NCBI RefSeq assembly: GCF_000482785.1
Contig: NZ_AXWS01000008.1
Span: 496,001 to 560,000 of the forward strand
Direction: 5' to 3'
DNA length: 64,000 nt
DNA from: Derxia gummosa DSM 723
Lineage (GTDB): Bacteria; Pseudomonadota; Gammaproteobacteria; Burkholderiales; Burkholderiaceae_E
The notes beneath the pieces are model-generated. The model searched no databases. It saw only the letters and a list, made by a program, of their open reading frames with translations, and was not told the origin of the DNA. Shown piece by piece: positions 33,889 to 43,109 of this stretch. The position numbers and the translations under genes are program-made. Position 1 is the stretch's first letter. Every line of letters starts with the position of its first letter.

Positions 33889-34814
33889 CCGACAAGACCA
33901 TGGACACCAACGGAATCGTCATCGACGACAGCTTTGCCGAAGCCTTCCCGATGCGCGCCACGCGCGTCATCGTCACCGCGCACAACGCCAACTGGGCGCG
34001 CATCGCCGGCACCACCATGACCGGCTTCGCCACCAGCGTGATCGCCTGCGGCTGCGAGGCCGGCATCGAGCGCGAGCTGTCGCCCGACGAAACGCCCGAC
34101 GGCCGGCCCGGCGTGGCGGTGCTCGTGTTCGCGATGTCGAGCAAGGATCTGCTCAAGCAGCTCGGCACCCGCGTCGGCCAGTGCATCCTCACCTGCCCGA
34201 CCACCGCCATCTATGCCGGCATCGACGGCGGCGACCCGATCGCGCTCGGCAAGAACCTGCGCTTCTTCGGCGACGGCTGGCAGATCAGCAAGATGATCGA
34301 CGGTCGCCGCTACTGGCGCGTGCCCGTCATGGACGGCGAGTTCGTGGCCGAGGACACGACCGGCATGGTGCGCGGCGTGGGCGGCGGCAACCTGCTGCTG
34401 CTGGCGCGCGATACCGAATCGGCGCTCGGCGCGGCCGAGGCGGCCGTGGACGCGATGCGCCGCGTGCCCAATGTGGTCATGCCGTTTCCGGGCGGCGTGG
34501 TGCGCTCGGGCTCGAAGGTCGGCAGCAAGTACCCGGCGGCGAGCGCGTCCACCAACGATGCCTTCTGCCCGAGCCTCGCCAACCTCACGAAGCGCACCGA
34601 CCTCGACCCGGACACGCGCTGCGTGATGGAGGTCGTCATCGACGGCCTCACCGACACCGACGTGGGCAATGCGATGCGCGCCGGCATGCTCGCCGTGATC
34701 GAGCGCGGCGCCGGGGCGGGCTGCACTCGCATCTCGGCCGGCAACTACGGCGGCAAGCTCGGTCCCTTCCACTTCCATCTGCGCCGCCTCCTGGGCGAGG
34801 AGGCCAAGGCATGA
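33885..34814 (+). CDS. fhcD: Formylmethanofuran:H4MPT formyltransferase FhcD
   Basis: 309 residues, the normal Ftr length. Motifs include VIVTAHNANWA, GFATSVIACGCEAGIE, PDGRPGVAVLVF, GQCILTCPTTAIYAG, MPFPGGVVRSGSKVGSKYP and AGNYGGKLGPFHFHL. It transfers the formyl group from formyl-H4MPT to methanofuran within the Fhc complex. Tight 4-base overlaps with fhcA and fhcC show one translational unit. Confidence 0.97.
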   Translation: MTDKTMDTNGIVIDDSFAEAFPMRATRVIVTAHNANWARIAGTTMTGFATSVIACGCEAGIERELSPDETPDGRPGVAVLVFAMSSKDLLKQLGTRVGQCILTCPTTAIYAGIDGGDPIALGKNLRFFGDGWQISKMIDGRRYWRVPVMDGEFVAEDTTGMVRGVGGGNLLLLARDTESALGAAEAAVDAMRRVPNVVMPFPGGVVRSGSKVGSKYPAASASTNDAFCPSLANLTKRTDLDPDTRCVMEVVIDGLTDTDVGNAMRAGMLAVIERGAGAGCTRISAGNYGGKLGPFHFHLRRLLGEEAKA

Positions 34815-35626
34815 GCACGATCCGATTGCAACTGCGCGCGGCACCCCGCCTGCGCGTGAACCTGGGCGGCGTGCTGCCGTCGGCCGAGCTGACGGTGACA
34901 GCGCTTGCAAGCCGGCGCGTGCTGCACGGCCATGAAGCCGTCGCGCTCGGCGACCTGTTCCGCATCGACGAGATCAACGGCAGTGGCGACGCGCCGGCGC
35001 TCGTCTTCCAGGGCGAGCTGGCACGCTTCGACCGCATCGGCGCCGGGCTCGCGGCCGGGCGCGTCGCCATCGAGGGCGACGCCGGGGATTACGTCGGATT
35101 GCAGATGACGGGCGGGCGCATCGAGCTGGACGGCTCGGCCGGCGACCTGCTCGGCTGCGAGATGGCCGGCGGGCGCATCGACGTCGCGGGCAACGCGGGC
35201 GATTACGTGGCCGGCGCGCTGCCCGGCAGCATGGACGGCATGCGCGGCGGCGACATCATCATCGGCGGCAACGCGGGCGAACGCCTCGGCGACCGCATGC
35301 GGCGCGGCACGGTCGCGGTCCACGGCGACGCGGGGGCCTTCTGCGGCTCGCGCATGGTCGCGGGCACCATCGCGCTCGCGGGCGCGGTGGGCGAGCATTG
35401 CGGCTACGGCCAGCGGCGCGGCAGCCTCGTGTTCGCCGGCCCGGCGCCCGCGATTCCCGACACCTTCGTGCCGGCCGAGTACGACCATCGCGTGATCTGG
35501 CAACTGCTCGCGCGCAGCCTCGCGAAGCGCGGCGGGCGCTTCGCCACGCTGCCGCAACGCAAGCCCGCGCGGCATGCGGGCGACGTGGCGGCCGGCGGCA
35601 AGGGCGAATGGTGGATTGCCGCGTGA
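34811..35626 (+). CDS. fhcC: Formyltransferase/hydrolase complex subunit FhcC
   Basis: 271 residues forming a glutamate-synthase-alpha-like beta-helix: repeated G-N/D-A-G-D units such as EGDAGDYVG, AGNAGDYVAG and GGNAGERLG (about 85-185). FhcC is the structural subunit of the complex, related to FwdC. It closes the fhcBADC operon. The palindrome copy at 34896 encodes VTALAS near the N-terminus. Confidence 0.95.
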   Translation: MSTIRLQLRAAPRLRVNLGGVLPSAELTVTALASRRVLHGHEAVALGDLFRIDEINGSGDAPALVFQGELARFDRIGAGLAAGRVAIEGDAGDYVGLQMTGGRIELDGSAGDLLGCEMAGGRIDVAGNAGDYVAGALPGSMDGMRGGDIIIGGNAGERLGDRMRRGTVAVHGDAGAFCGSRMVAGTIALAGAVGEHCGYGQRRGSLVFAGPAPAIPDTFVPAEYDHRVIWQLLARSLAKRGGRFATLPQRKPARHAGDVAAGGKGEWWIAA

Positions 35627-35826
35627 GCGCCGCCCGCGTCGGGCCCACCGCGCGGCGCGCCCGTCATGTGGCGGCGCGCGCCGGCGAGGGCAGGGCGATG
35701 TCGCCCGCGCACCGCCCGATGACGCAAGCCGACCGGCGCGCCTCGCCTCGCCTCGGCAGACTCGACTGAACGAACGAAAGCTTTTCAGCGCCCCGTGCGC
35801 CCATTCAACCCAAGCGAAACCAGCTC

Positions 35827-36357
35827 ATGAGCAACTACGTTTTCCACGCCGGTGAAGCCACCGTCCTCGCGGCCGAAGGCCAGGCCACCGACGCGATGCC
35901 CGAGATCCTGATCGGCCGCACCGACGGCCCGGTCGGCGCGGCGTTCGCGAACATGATGGCCCAGACCAAGGGCCACACCGCGATGTTCGCCATCCGTGCC
36001 TGCAACCAGCTCGTCCGTCCGGCGACGATCATGGTTCCGAAGGTCACGCTGCGCGACATGACCAACATCGAGCTGTTCGGCGGCGTGGTGCAGTCGGCCA
36101 CCGCCGACGCCATCGTCGATTGCGTGGCCGAGGGCATCATCCCCAAGGACGAGGTCAACAACCTCTGCATCATCGCCCTCATGTGGATCGACCCGCGCTG
36201 CGCCACCGACCCCAATCTCGACAAGAAGGACATGTACCGCACCAACTACGAGGCGACCAAGCTGGCCATCAAGCGCGCGCTCAACAACGAGCCGAGCATC
36301 GACGAGCTGATCGCCAACCGTCACACCATCAAGCACGACATGGACGACTGGAGCTGA
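35827..36357 (+). CDS. Fae paralogue (Fae2-like) lacking the catalytic histidine
   Basis: 176 residues, full length for Fae. Aligned with the fae product, Lys72, Thr74 and Gln89 of the substrate site are kept, but the catalytic His and neighbouring Asp (HID) are Met24 and Glu26 (MPE). It therefore may bind the pterin without catalysing condensation. Such divergent paralogues (Fae2 and others) exist in methylotrophs; their function is unsettled. It starts 200 bases after fhcC and 22 bases before the pabBC gene. The 5' spacer contains no recognised promoter. Confidence 0.88.
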   Translation: MSNYVFHAGEATVLAAEGQATDAMPEILIGRTDGPVGAAFANMMAQTKGHTAMFAIRACNQLVRPATIMVPKVTLRDMTNIELFGGVVQSATADAIVDCVAEGIIPKDEVNNLCIIALMWIDPRCATDPNLDKKDMYRTNYEATKLAIKRALNNEPSIDELIANRHTIKHDMDDWS

Positions 36358-36379
36358 CCGCTCCGGCGAGGGAGGCGCG

Positions 36380-38320
36380 ATGAACATCTTTGCCCTGCTC
36401 GACGATGCGCGAGCCACGGCCGACGACCCCACCAGCCGGCTCTACACCGGCTACGTGCGCGAGCACCGCTGCACCGATCCGGCCACGCTCGACGCCACCT
36501 GGGCGGCGGTCGCGGCCGATCAGCGCGACGGCCTGCATTCGGTGCTGCTGGCCGATTACGAGTGGGGCGCCAGGCTGCTCGGCGCGGGCACGCAGTACCT
36601 CGCGCCCGATGACGCGAGCAGCCTGCGCGTGCTGATGTTCGAGCGCCTCGAACACCTCGCCAAGCCCGAGGTCGATGCCTGGCTCGCCGCCGCCGAACAG
36701 CGCGCCGAGCCGGTACCGGCCGGCATCCTCGAACCGCGCGCCAGCGTGAACGAGGCCGAATTCACCGCCGCGATCGACCGCATCCACGCGGCCATCCGCG
36801 CCGGCGAGACCTACCAGGTCAACTACACCTACCGCATCGACTTCCAGGCCTTCGGCTCGCCGGTGGCGCTGTACCGCCGCCTGCGCGCGCGCCAGCCGGT
36901 GGCCTTCGGCGCCTTCATCGGCCTGCCGCCGGGCGAGGCGACGACGCACATCCTGTCGCTGTCGCCCGAGCTGTTCGTGCGCAAGACCGGCGACCGGCTG
37001 ACGGCGCGGCCCATGAAGGGCACGGCTGCGCGCCTGGTGGTGCCCGAGGCCGACAGCGAGGCCGCGCGCCTGCTGGCCGAGGACGTGAAGAACCGCGCCG
37101 AGAACCTGATGATCGTGGACCTGCTGCGCAACGACATCGGCCGCATCGCGCAGACCGGCAGCGTCAAGGTGCCGGCGCTGTTCAGCATCGAGCCCTACAG
37201 CACGGTGTTCCAGATGACGTCCACCATCGAGGCGCGGCTGCGCGACGAGGTGGGCATGCCCGAACTGCTGCGCGCGCTGTTCCCCTGCGGCTCGATCACC
37301 GGCGCGCCCAAGCACCACACGATGGGCCTGATCGCCGAGTTCGAGAGCACGCGGCGCGGCCTCTACACCGGCGCGATCGGCTGGGTCGACGCGGCGGGGC
37401 CGGGCGCGAAGGTGGGCGACTTCTGCCTGTCGGTCGCGATCCGCACGCTCACGCTCGGCGCGGCGCGCGCGGGGCTGCGGCCGGGGCGCATCGGCGTGGG
37501 CGCCGGCATCGTGATGGACAGCGTCGCGCGCGACGAATGGGACGAATGCGCGCTCAAGGGCAGCTTCCTTACCGCGCTCGACAGCGGCCTTGGCCTGATC
37601 GAGACCATGGCCGCGACGCCCGCCGGCGTGATGTGGCTCGACCGCCATCTCGCGCGGCTCGCCAGGAGCGCCGCCGAGCTGGGCTTCGCCTGCGACCTCG
37701 AAGCCGTGCGCTTCGCCATCGACGCGAAGCTGCGCGAGGAATTCAGCAAGCCCGCGCTCGACGACGACGACCTCGACGACGGCGTGCCGCTGCCCGGCGC
37801 CAAGCGCCGCCTGCGGCTGGAACTGAGCCGCGACGGCCGCATCGCGCTGACCTGCGCGCCGCTGGCCGATCTGCCCGAAGGCCGGCCGGTGCGCGTGCTG
37901 CTCGCCGCCGACCCGATCGACCGGGCCGACCTCTTCCTGCGCCACAAGACCACGCTGCGCGGCCGCTATGACCGCGCGATCCGCCGCGCCGAGGTCGAAG
38001 ATGCCTTCGACATGCTGTTTTTCGACGGCGAAGGCTTCCTGACGGAAGGCGCGCGCAGCAACGTGTTCGTCTGTCTCGACGGGCACTGGGTCACGCCGCC
38101 GCTCGACGGTGGCGTGCTGCCGGGCGTGATGCGCTCGGTGCTCATGGACGACCCGGGCCTCGCGGCCGTCGAGCGTCGCATCCACCGCGACGAGCTGGGC
38201 CGCGCGACGGCCATCCTCGTCTGCAACGCGCTGCGCGGCGCGCTGCCGGCGGTCATCGCGCAATGCGCGGCCACGAAGGACGAGGCGATACCCACATGGC
38301 AGGCGACACGGTTGCATTGA
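36380..38320 (+). CDS. pabB: Aminodeoxychorismate synthase component I fused to aminodeoxychorismate lyase (PabB-PabC)
   Basis: 646 residues. The N-terminal two thirds are PabB: GETYQVNYTYR, LFVRKTGDRLTARPMKGTA, KNRAENLMIVDLLRNDIGR, LFPCGSITGAPK and the late GVGAGIVMDS (to about 385). The C-terminal third is a class IV PLP lyase like PabC (LIETMAATPAGVMWLDRHL, LTEGARSNVFVC, LPGVMRSVL). The fusion converts chorismate to p-aminobenzoate with glutamine amidotransferase help. In H4MPT islands it feeds RFAP synthase. GGAGG stands 6 bases before the ATG. Its end overlaps mxaR by 25 bases, linking cofactor and Mxa genes. Confidence 0.92.
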   Translation: MNIFALLDDARATADDPTSRLYTGYVREHRCTDPATLDATWAAVAADQRDGLHSVLLADYEWGARLLGAGTQYLAPDDASSLRVLMFERLEHLAKPEVDAWLAAAEQRAEPVPAGILEPRASVNEAEFTAAIDRIHAAIRAGETYQVNYTYRIDFQAFGSPVALYRRLRARQPVAFGAFIGLPPGEATTHILSLSPELFVRKTGDRLTARPMKGTAARLVVPEADSEAARLLAEDVKNRAENLMIVDLLRNDIGRIAQTGSVKVPALFSIEPYSTVFQMTSTIEARLRDEVGMPELLRALFPCGSITGAPKHHTMGLIAEFESTRRGLYTGAIGWVDAAGPGAKVGDFCLSVAIRTLTLGAARAGLRPGRIGVGAGIVMDSVARDEWDECALKGSFLTALDSGLGLIETMAATPAGVMWLDRHLARLARSAAELGFACDLEAVRFAIDAKLREEFSKPALDDDDLDDGVPLPGAKRRLRLELSRDGRIALTCAPLADLPEGRPVRVLLAADPIDRADLFLRHKTTLRGRYDRAIRRAEVEDAFDMLFFDGEGFLTEGARSNVFVCLDGHWVTPPLDGGVLPGVMRSVLMDDPGLAAVERRIHRDELGRATAILVCNALRGALPAVIAQCAATKDEAIPTWQATRLH

Positions 38321-39381
38321 ACGCGGCGGGCGAGGGCGCCCGGCGCATGGCTTCGGTGCCGCCCGTCGGCGCCACCGACCTGCCCGGCTGGCGCGAGCGC
38401 GCGCTGGCGCTCGAAGCCGCCGTGCGCGAGGCCGTCATCGGCCAGGACGCGGCCATCCGGCTGCTCACGATCGCGCTGTTCGCGCGCGGCCATGTGCTGC
38501 TCGAAGGCGACGTGGGCGTGGGCAAGACGACGCTGCTGCGCGCCTTCGCGCGCTGCCTCGGCGGGCCGTTCGGGCGCATCGAGGGCACGGTCGATCTGAT
38601 GCCGAACGACCTCGTCTATCACGCCTACATCGACGCCGACGGCCAGCCGCGCATCGAGCCGGGGCCGCTGCTGGTGCATGGCGACGACCTCGCGATCTTC
38701 TTCTTCAACGAGATCAACCGCGCGCGGCCCCAGGTGCATTCGCTGCTGCTGCGCGTGATGGCCGAGCGCAGCGTGTCGGCATTCAACCGCGAGCACCGCT
38801 TTCCGCATCTGACCGTGTTCGCCGACCGCAACAAGGTCGAGAAGGAAGAGACCTTCGAGCTGCCGTCGGCCGCGCGCGACCGCTTCATGTTCGAGGTGGG
38901 TGTGACGATGCCGACCGACCCCGCGCTGCGCCGCCGTCTCATGACCGACCCGCGCTACCACGACACCGACGCGCTCATCGACGCGCTGCCCTCGGGCATC
39001 GTCGATCACGCGCGGCTCAACGACGTGGCTGGCGCGATCCAGCGCGAGGTGCGCGTGAGCGACGCGCTGGCCGATTACGCGCTGCGCCTGTGGGACGCCA
39101 CGCACGCGCCCGGCGCGCTCGGCATCGAGCTGGAGCGCGTGGACATGAGCCGGCTCATCCTCGCCGGCGCCAGCCCGCGCGGCATGAGCATGCTGCTCAA
39201 GGCGGCGCGCGTCGCGGCCTGGCTCGACGGGCGCGATTACGTCGTGCCCGAAGACATCCGCGGCCTGCTCGCCGAAGCGATCGCGCATCGCGTGTTCTTC
39301 ACGCCGGTGTACCAGCCGCGCGCGGCGGAGCTGTCGCGCGCGCTGATCGGCGAAATCCTGCGGCGCGTGCCGGCACCCTGA
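38296..39381 (+). CDS. mxaR: MoxR-family AAA+ ATPase MxaR
   Basis: 361 residues from ATG 38296. Walker A EGDVGVGKTTLL (about 73-84). The Walker B region reads AIFFFNEINRARPQ, with Asn where MoxR proteins usually have Asp before Glu; the sensor region FADRNKVEKEETFELPSAARDRF differs from the common ATQNP form. MxaR proteins act as chaperone ATPases for methanol dehydrogenase activation. The start is uncertain (38263, 38296 or 38347); 38296 has GAGG 10 bases upstream. It overlaps the pabBC stop and begins mxaRSACKL. Confidence 0.88.
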   Translation: MAGDTVALNAAGEGARRMASVPPVGATDLPGWRERALALEAAVREAVIGQDAAIRLLTIALFARGHVLLEGDVGVGKTTLLRAFARCLGGPFGRIEGTVDLMPNDLVYHAYIDADGQPRIEPGPLLVHGDDLAIFFFNEINRARPQVHSLLLRVMAERSVSAFNREHRFPHLTVFADRNKVEKEETFELPSAARDRFMFEVGVTMPTDPALRRRLMTDPRYHDTDALIDALPSGIVDHARLNDVAGAIQREVRVSDALADYALRLWDATHAPGALGIELERVDMSRLILAGASPRGMSMLLKAARVAAWLDGRDYVVPEDIRGLLAEAIAHRVFFTPVYQPRAAELSRALIGEILRRVPAP

Positions 39382-39537
39382 GCGCGCCGGCCGGCCCATC
39401 CCGATCGCCCGCCAGAGGCGACATCCGCGCCGCGCGCCTCCTCCCGCGCCACGCACCGAGCACACACCGCGCGACGGCCGCCGCAGATGCGCCGCGCGCA
39501 CCGGGGCTTCCGCGCCCCGAACCGGAGGAGACCCGGC

Positions 39538-40434
39538 TTGGAAGAATTCGACTACCGCATCCGCTGGCGCTCGGCCGAGGTACTGCCGGGCGCGCATCGC
39601 GGCCTGCGCGATGGGCCGGGCAGCGAGTTCCACGGCCATGTGGGCCTGCTCGGCGCGCCCGATCCACGCCGGCTCGACCTGCGCGCCAGCTTGGCAATGC
39701 CGGGCGGCGGCTGGCTGTTCCGGCGCACGCGGCAGACCAGCGGCATCGGCGTGGTGCTGCTCGCGGATGTGTCGGCGTCGATGGGCGCGGGCGCTGCGGG
39801 CGCCGTGAAGGGTGCGGCGGGCGGTGGTCATGGCATCAGCCCCGACGCTGGCGCCGGGCGCATGGCGCTGCTCGCCCGGCTTGCGCGGCTCACCGGCCAT
39901 TCGGCGCGGCACGCGGGCGACAGTTTCGGCCTCGTCGCGGCCGACACCGCGATCCGCGATGACCTCTGGCTCGCGCCGAGCCGCGCGCCCGGCGCGATCG
40001 CCGAGATCGCCGACCGGCTCGACGGCTTCGTGCCGACCGGTCACGGCCACGCGGGTCTGATCGACGCCGCCGACACTCTCGCCGGCCGGCGCCGGCTCGT
40101 GTTCGTCGCCTCCGATTTCTGCTGGCCGATCGATGATGTGGAACGGCTGCTGACAGCGCTTGCACCGCATCAGGTGCAGCCGATCGTGCTCGGCGACGCG
40201 GCCGCCGAGGCCGTGCCCGACTGGCGCGGTCTGGTCGAGATTGACGACGCCGAGGGTGGCGCGGCGCGCGCCGCCTGGCTGCGCCCGTCCCAGCGCGCGC
40301 GCTGGCAGGCCGCGTTGGCCGACTGGCGCGTCGGCCTCGCCGCGAGCTTCGCGGCCCACGGACTCACGCCGCTGCATGCCGACGCCAGCCTCGCTGCGGA
40401 AGACATCACGCAATGGCTCGCGGAGGGCGGCTGA
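39538..40434 (+). CDS. mxaS: MxaS-like DUF58 protein
   Basis: 298 residues. It opens EEFDYRIRWRSAEVLPGAHRG, has the DUF58 core, and a degenerate von Willebrand A motif LLADVSASMGAG (about 77-88). A TTG start at 39538 is preferred because GGAGGAG lies 7 bases upstream; an in-frame ATG at 39487 would add 17 poorly conserved residues. MxaS works with MxaR in methanol dehydrogenase maturation. A Gly/Ala-rich insert follows the MIDAS-like motif. 156 bases separate it from mxaR. Confidence 0.85.
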   Translation: MEEFDYRIRWRSAEVLPGAHRGLRDGPGSEFHGHVGLLGAPDPRRLDLRASLAMPGGGWLFRRTRQTSGIGVVLLADVSASMGAGAAGAVKGAAGGGHGISPDAGAGRMALLARLARLTGHSARHAGDSFGLVAADTAIRDDLWLAPSRAPGAIAEIADRLDGFVPTGHGHAGLIDAADTLAGRRRLVFVASDFCWPIDDVERLLTALAPHQVQPIVLGDAAAEAVPDWRGLVEIDDAEGGAARAAWLRPSQRARWQAALADWRVGLAASFAAHGLTPLHADASLAAEDITQWLAEGG

Positions 40435-40435
40435 C

Positions 40436-41344
40436 ATGGCGCGCCTTCGTCCCGCAACACCCGTCGCCGCGCGCCTCGCCCGGCTCGCCGCCGCGACCAC
40501 GCTGCTCCTGTGCGCCCGCCCCGCGCCCGCCGCCGAGCTGCTCTGGCGCTCGACCGACCCGCGTCCCTACGGCCATCAGCTCGGTGATCTCGTCACGCGC
40601 GACATCGACATCGACCTGCCGCCCGGCGCCACGCTCGACCCCGACTCGCTTCCCAAGCCCGCGCGCGCCAACCGCTGGTTCGATCTGCGCGCGATCGAGC
40701 GCAGCCAGCCCGGCGCCGGCCGCGAGCATCTGCGCCTGACCTGGCAGGTCACGGGCGTGCGCGACGTCGCCAGCTACGTCGATCTGCCCGCGCTCGACCT
40801 CAGGCTGCGCACGCCCGACGGCGAACGCGCGCTCTACGTCGACGGCCGCCGCATCGCCGTCGCTCCCGTCGCGCCGCCCGATTCCGAGCCCGAGCTGCTC
40901 GACGACGCGCCGGCCCGTTTCGTCGACACCCGGCCGGCGCGGCTGCAAACCCTTGCAGCCGCGAGTCTGCTGCTGCTGATCGCCACCGGCTGGCTGTTCC
41001 GGCGCCATGTCTGGCCGCTGCTGCGTCCGTCGCGCCGGCCCTTTGCGCTCGCGCTGCGCGAGCTTCGTCATCAGCAGCGCAAGGGCGCAAGCCTCGCGGC
41101 CGCCTGCGCCACGCTGCACGCCGCCTTCAACGCCAGCGCCGGCCGCGTGCTGCTGGCCGACGGCCTCGCCGACTTCCTGCGCGAGCAACCGGCCTACGCG
41201 CCCGCCGCCGGACCGATCGCCGCCTTCTACGCCGAGTCGCAACTGCTGCTGTTCGCCGGGCGCGCGCCCGACGATCCGGTCGCCACGCGCGCCGCGCTGC
41301 TCGCGCTCGCCCGTCGCCTGCGCGATCTGGAGCGCGCCGCGTGA
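40436..41344 (+). CDS. mxaA: MxaA-like methanol dehydrogenase maturation protein
   Basis: 302 residues. Signal peptide residues 1-36 ([21 protein letters not shown]), a periplasmic domain, then a membrane helix LAAASLLLLIATGWLF (about 175-190) and a cytoplasmic tail rich in Arg and Ala. MxaA is needed for calcium insertion into methanol dehydrogenase in model methylotrophs. ATG one base after the mxaS stop; the end overlaps mxaC by 4 bases. A dispersed palindrome copy (40944) encodes LQTLAA just before the membrane helix. Confidence 0.85.
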   Translation: MARLRPATPVAARLARLAAATTLLLCARPAPAAELLWRSTDPRPYGHQLGDLVTRDIDIDLPPGATLDPDSLPKPARANRWFDLRAIERSQPGAGREHLRLTWQVTGVRDVASYVDLPALDLRLRTPDGERALYVDGRRIAVAPVAPPDSEPELLDDAPARFVDTRPARLQTLAAASLLLLIATGWLFRRHVWPLLRPSRRPFALALRELRHQQRKGASLAAACATLHAAFNASAGRVLLADGLADFLREQPAYAPAAGPIAAFYAESQLLLFAGRAPDDPVATRAALLALARRLRDLERAA

Positions 41345-42453
41345 TCGACCGCCTGCATCTCGACGCGCCGTTCTGGCTGCTGCTCCTGCCGCTGGCCGCG
41401 CTGCCCTGGCTGAGCCGCGCGCGCGACGCCCGCGTCCTGCCGTGGACCGCGCTGCTGCCGCGCGACCCGGCCGCCGACTGGCTGCTGCGGCTGCGCAAGC
41501 TGCTCGGCAGCCTCGCCATCGCCGCCATCGTCACGAGCCTGGCCGGCCCCTATCGCGCGCAGACCACGGTCGAGCGCATCGGTCGCGGCAGCGAGATCGT
41601 GCTGCTGCTCGACCGCAGCCGCTCGATGGACCAGCCCTTCGTCGAGACGCCGCGCAGCATCAATCCCTACTGGCAGGAGAAGCGCCAGGGCGCGCTGTAC
41701 TCGGGCGACGCGGCAGAGGGCAAGGGCCGCATCGCGCGCGCGGTGCTGGCCGATTTCGCGCGCGGCCGGCCGCACGACCTCATCGCCTACATCGTGTTTT
41801 CGAGCCAGCCGATCACCGTGCTCGGCTTCACCCAGAACCAGGACATGATCGACGCCGCCATTGCCGCCGGCGACGTGGGGCGCGGCCTTCAGGACACCGA
41901 CATCGGTCGCGCGCTGCTGGCCGGCGCCGCGCTCTGGGACGACCGGCCCTGGCGCGGTTCGCGCACCCTCGTGCTCGTGTCGGACGGCGGCGCCCAGCTC
42001 GACGACGAGACGCGGGCGCGCATCGCCTGGGAGCTGCGCCGGCGCCAGGTGGCGATCAACTTCATCTACATCCGCTCGTACAACAGCCATGGCCTGCACG
42101 AGCAGGTGGCCGAGGACGACATTGCGAAGATCCCGGAACTCGCGCTGCACCACTGGCTCGGCAGCCTCGGCCTGAGCTATCACGGCTACGAGGCCGAGAA
42201 CGCCACCGATCTGCGCCAGGCCATCGCCGACATCGGCGCGCGCGAGAACGCGCCGATCGCCTACACCGAGACCGAGCCGCGCCGGCCCTTCGCGCCGGGG
42301 CTGCGCTGGCTCGCGTTCGCGGCCGTGCTCGGCTGGTGGGCGCTGCTGCTGCCGGGCTGGCTCGCGGGCAGGGCCGGGCGCGGCGCGCGCCCGGCGGCCC
42401 GGTCCGGCCTGCCCCTGCGGGCCGCCCGCCAGCAACAAGGAGACGTCTCATGA
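41341..42453 (+). CDS. mxaC: MxaC-like von Willebrand A membrane protein
   Basis: 370 residues. Two N-terminal membrane segments (FWLLLLPLAALPWL and LLGSLAIAAIVTSLAG), a vWA domain with MIDAS motif LLLDRSRSMDQPF (about 85-97) and VLVSDGGAQLDDET, and a C-terminal membrane segment (LRWLAFAAVLGWWALLLPGW). It resembles BatA/MxaC proteins that work with MoxR ATPases; required for active methanol dehydrogenase. Start is GTG at 41341 overlapping the mxaA stop. Confidence 0.87.
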   Translation: MIDRLHLDAPFWLLLLPLAALPWLSRARDARVLPWTALLPRDPAADWLLRLRKLLGSLAIAAIVTSLAGPYRAQTTVERIGRGSEIVLLLDRSRSMDQPFVETPRSINPYWQEKRQGALYSGDAAEGKGRIARAVLADFARGRPHDLIAYIVFSSQPITVLGFTQNQDMIDAAIAAGDVGRGLQDTDIGRALLAGAALWDDRPWRGSRTLVLVSDGGAQLDDETRARIAWELRRRQVAINFIYIRSYNSHGLHEQVAEDDIAKIPELALHHWLGSLGLSYHGYEAENATDLRQAIADIGARENAPIAYTETEPRRPFAPGLRWLAFAAVLGWWALLLPGWLAGRAGRGARPAARSGLPLRAARQQQGDVS

Positions 42454-43109
42454 TCCCGATCCGCGGCACCTCGCCCGCGCGCCCGCCGACGTCCCCGGGC
42501 CAGCCGCCGCGACCGGCGCTGCAAACCCTTGCAGCCCGATCGGCGCGCCGCCGTCGCCTCGCGCCGCGAGTCGTCGTCATCGCCTTGCTCGGTGGGTTGG
42601 CGCTCGCCGGGTGGCGCTGGGTCGCGGGCGAGCGGATCAATGCGCGCATCGAGGCGCGGCTCGCGGCGGGCGCAGGCCCGGCAAGCCGGCCCGACGACGC
42701 AGCCCCCGACCTTGCCCCCGAAGCCGCCTTCGCCGACGGCATTGCCGAGGCCCGCGCCGGCCGCACGCTCGAAGCCATCGCCGCCTGGCGTCGCGCCGGC
42801 CAGGCGCCCGATGCCGCGCTCGCCGCCGACGCCTGGTTCAACACCGCCAACCTGCATCTGCGCCAGGCGCGCGTGCTGCGGCAGTCGGGCGGCGAGCTCG
42901 ACCGCACCGGCGCGCTGGCCGAGCTGGCCAAGGACGCCTACCGCCGCGCGCTCGCCCTGAAGCCCGACCACTGGCCGGCGCGCTACAACCTCCAGCGCGC
43001 GCTGCAATGGTTTCCGGATGCCGATGACGACAGCGCCGCGTTGCCGCCCGCGCCCGCGCGCGAACGCGCGGTCACGACCATGCGCGCCTTCTCGCTCGGG
43101 CTGCCGTGA
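42450..43109 (+). CDS. mxaK: MxaK-like protein
   Basis: 219 residues. One membrane helix (RVVVIALLGGLALAGWRW, about 40-57), then TPR-like helical repeats (AFADGIAEARAGRTLEAIAAW, first 20 residues relevant; DAWFNTANLHLRQARVL; AKDAYRRALALKPDHWPARYN). It is the small tetratricopeptide partner in mxaACKL. ATG at 42450 with AAGGAG upstream; overlaps mxaC and mxaL by 4 bases each. A palindrome copy (42520) encodes LQTLAA before the membrane helix, as in mxaA. Confidence 0.83.
   Translation: MIPIRGTSPARPPTSPGQPPRPALQTLAARSARRRRLAPRVVVIALLGGLALAGWRWVAGERINARIEARLAAGAGPASRPDDAAPDLAPEAAFADGIAEARAGRTLEAIAAWRRAGQAPDAALAADAWFNTANLHLRQARVLRQSGGELDRTGALAELAKDAYRRALALKPDHWPARYNLQRALQWFPDADDDSAALPPAPARERAVTTMRAFSLGLP

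Noticed and set aside
41007-43109. A 700-codon plus frame ending with MxaK
   Set aside because: The upstream part is out-of-frame mxaA and mxaC; MxaK starts at 42450 behind AAGGAG.
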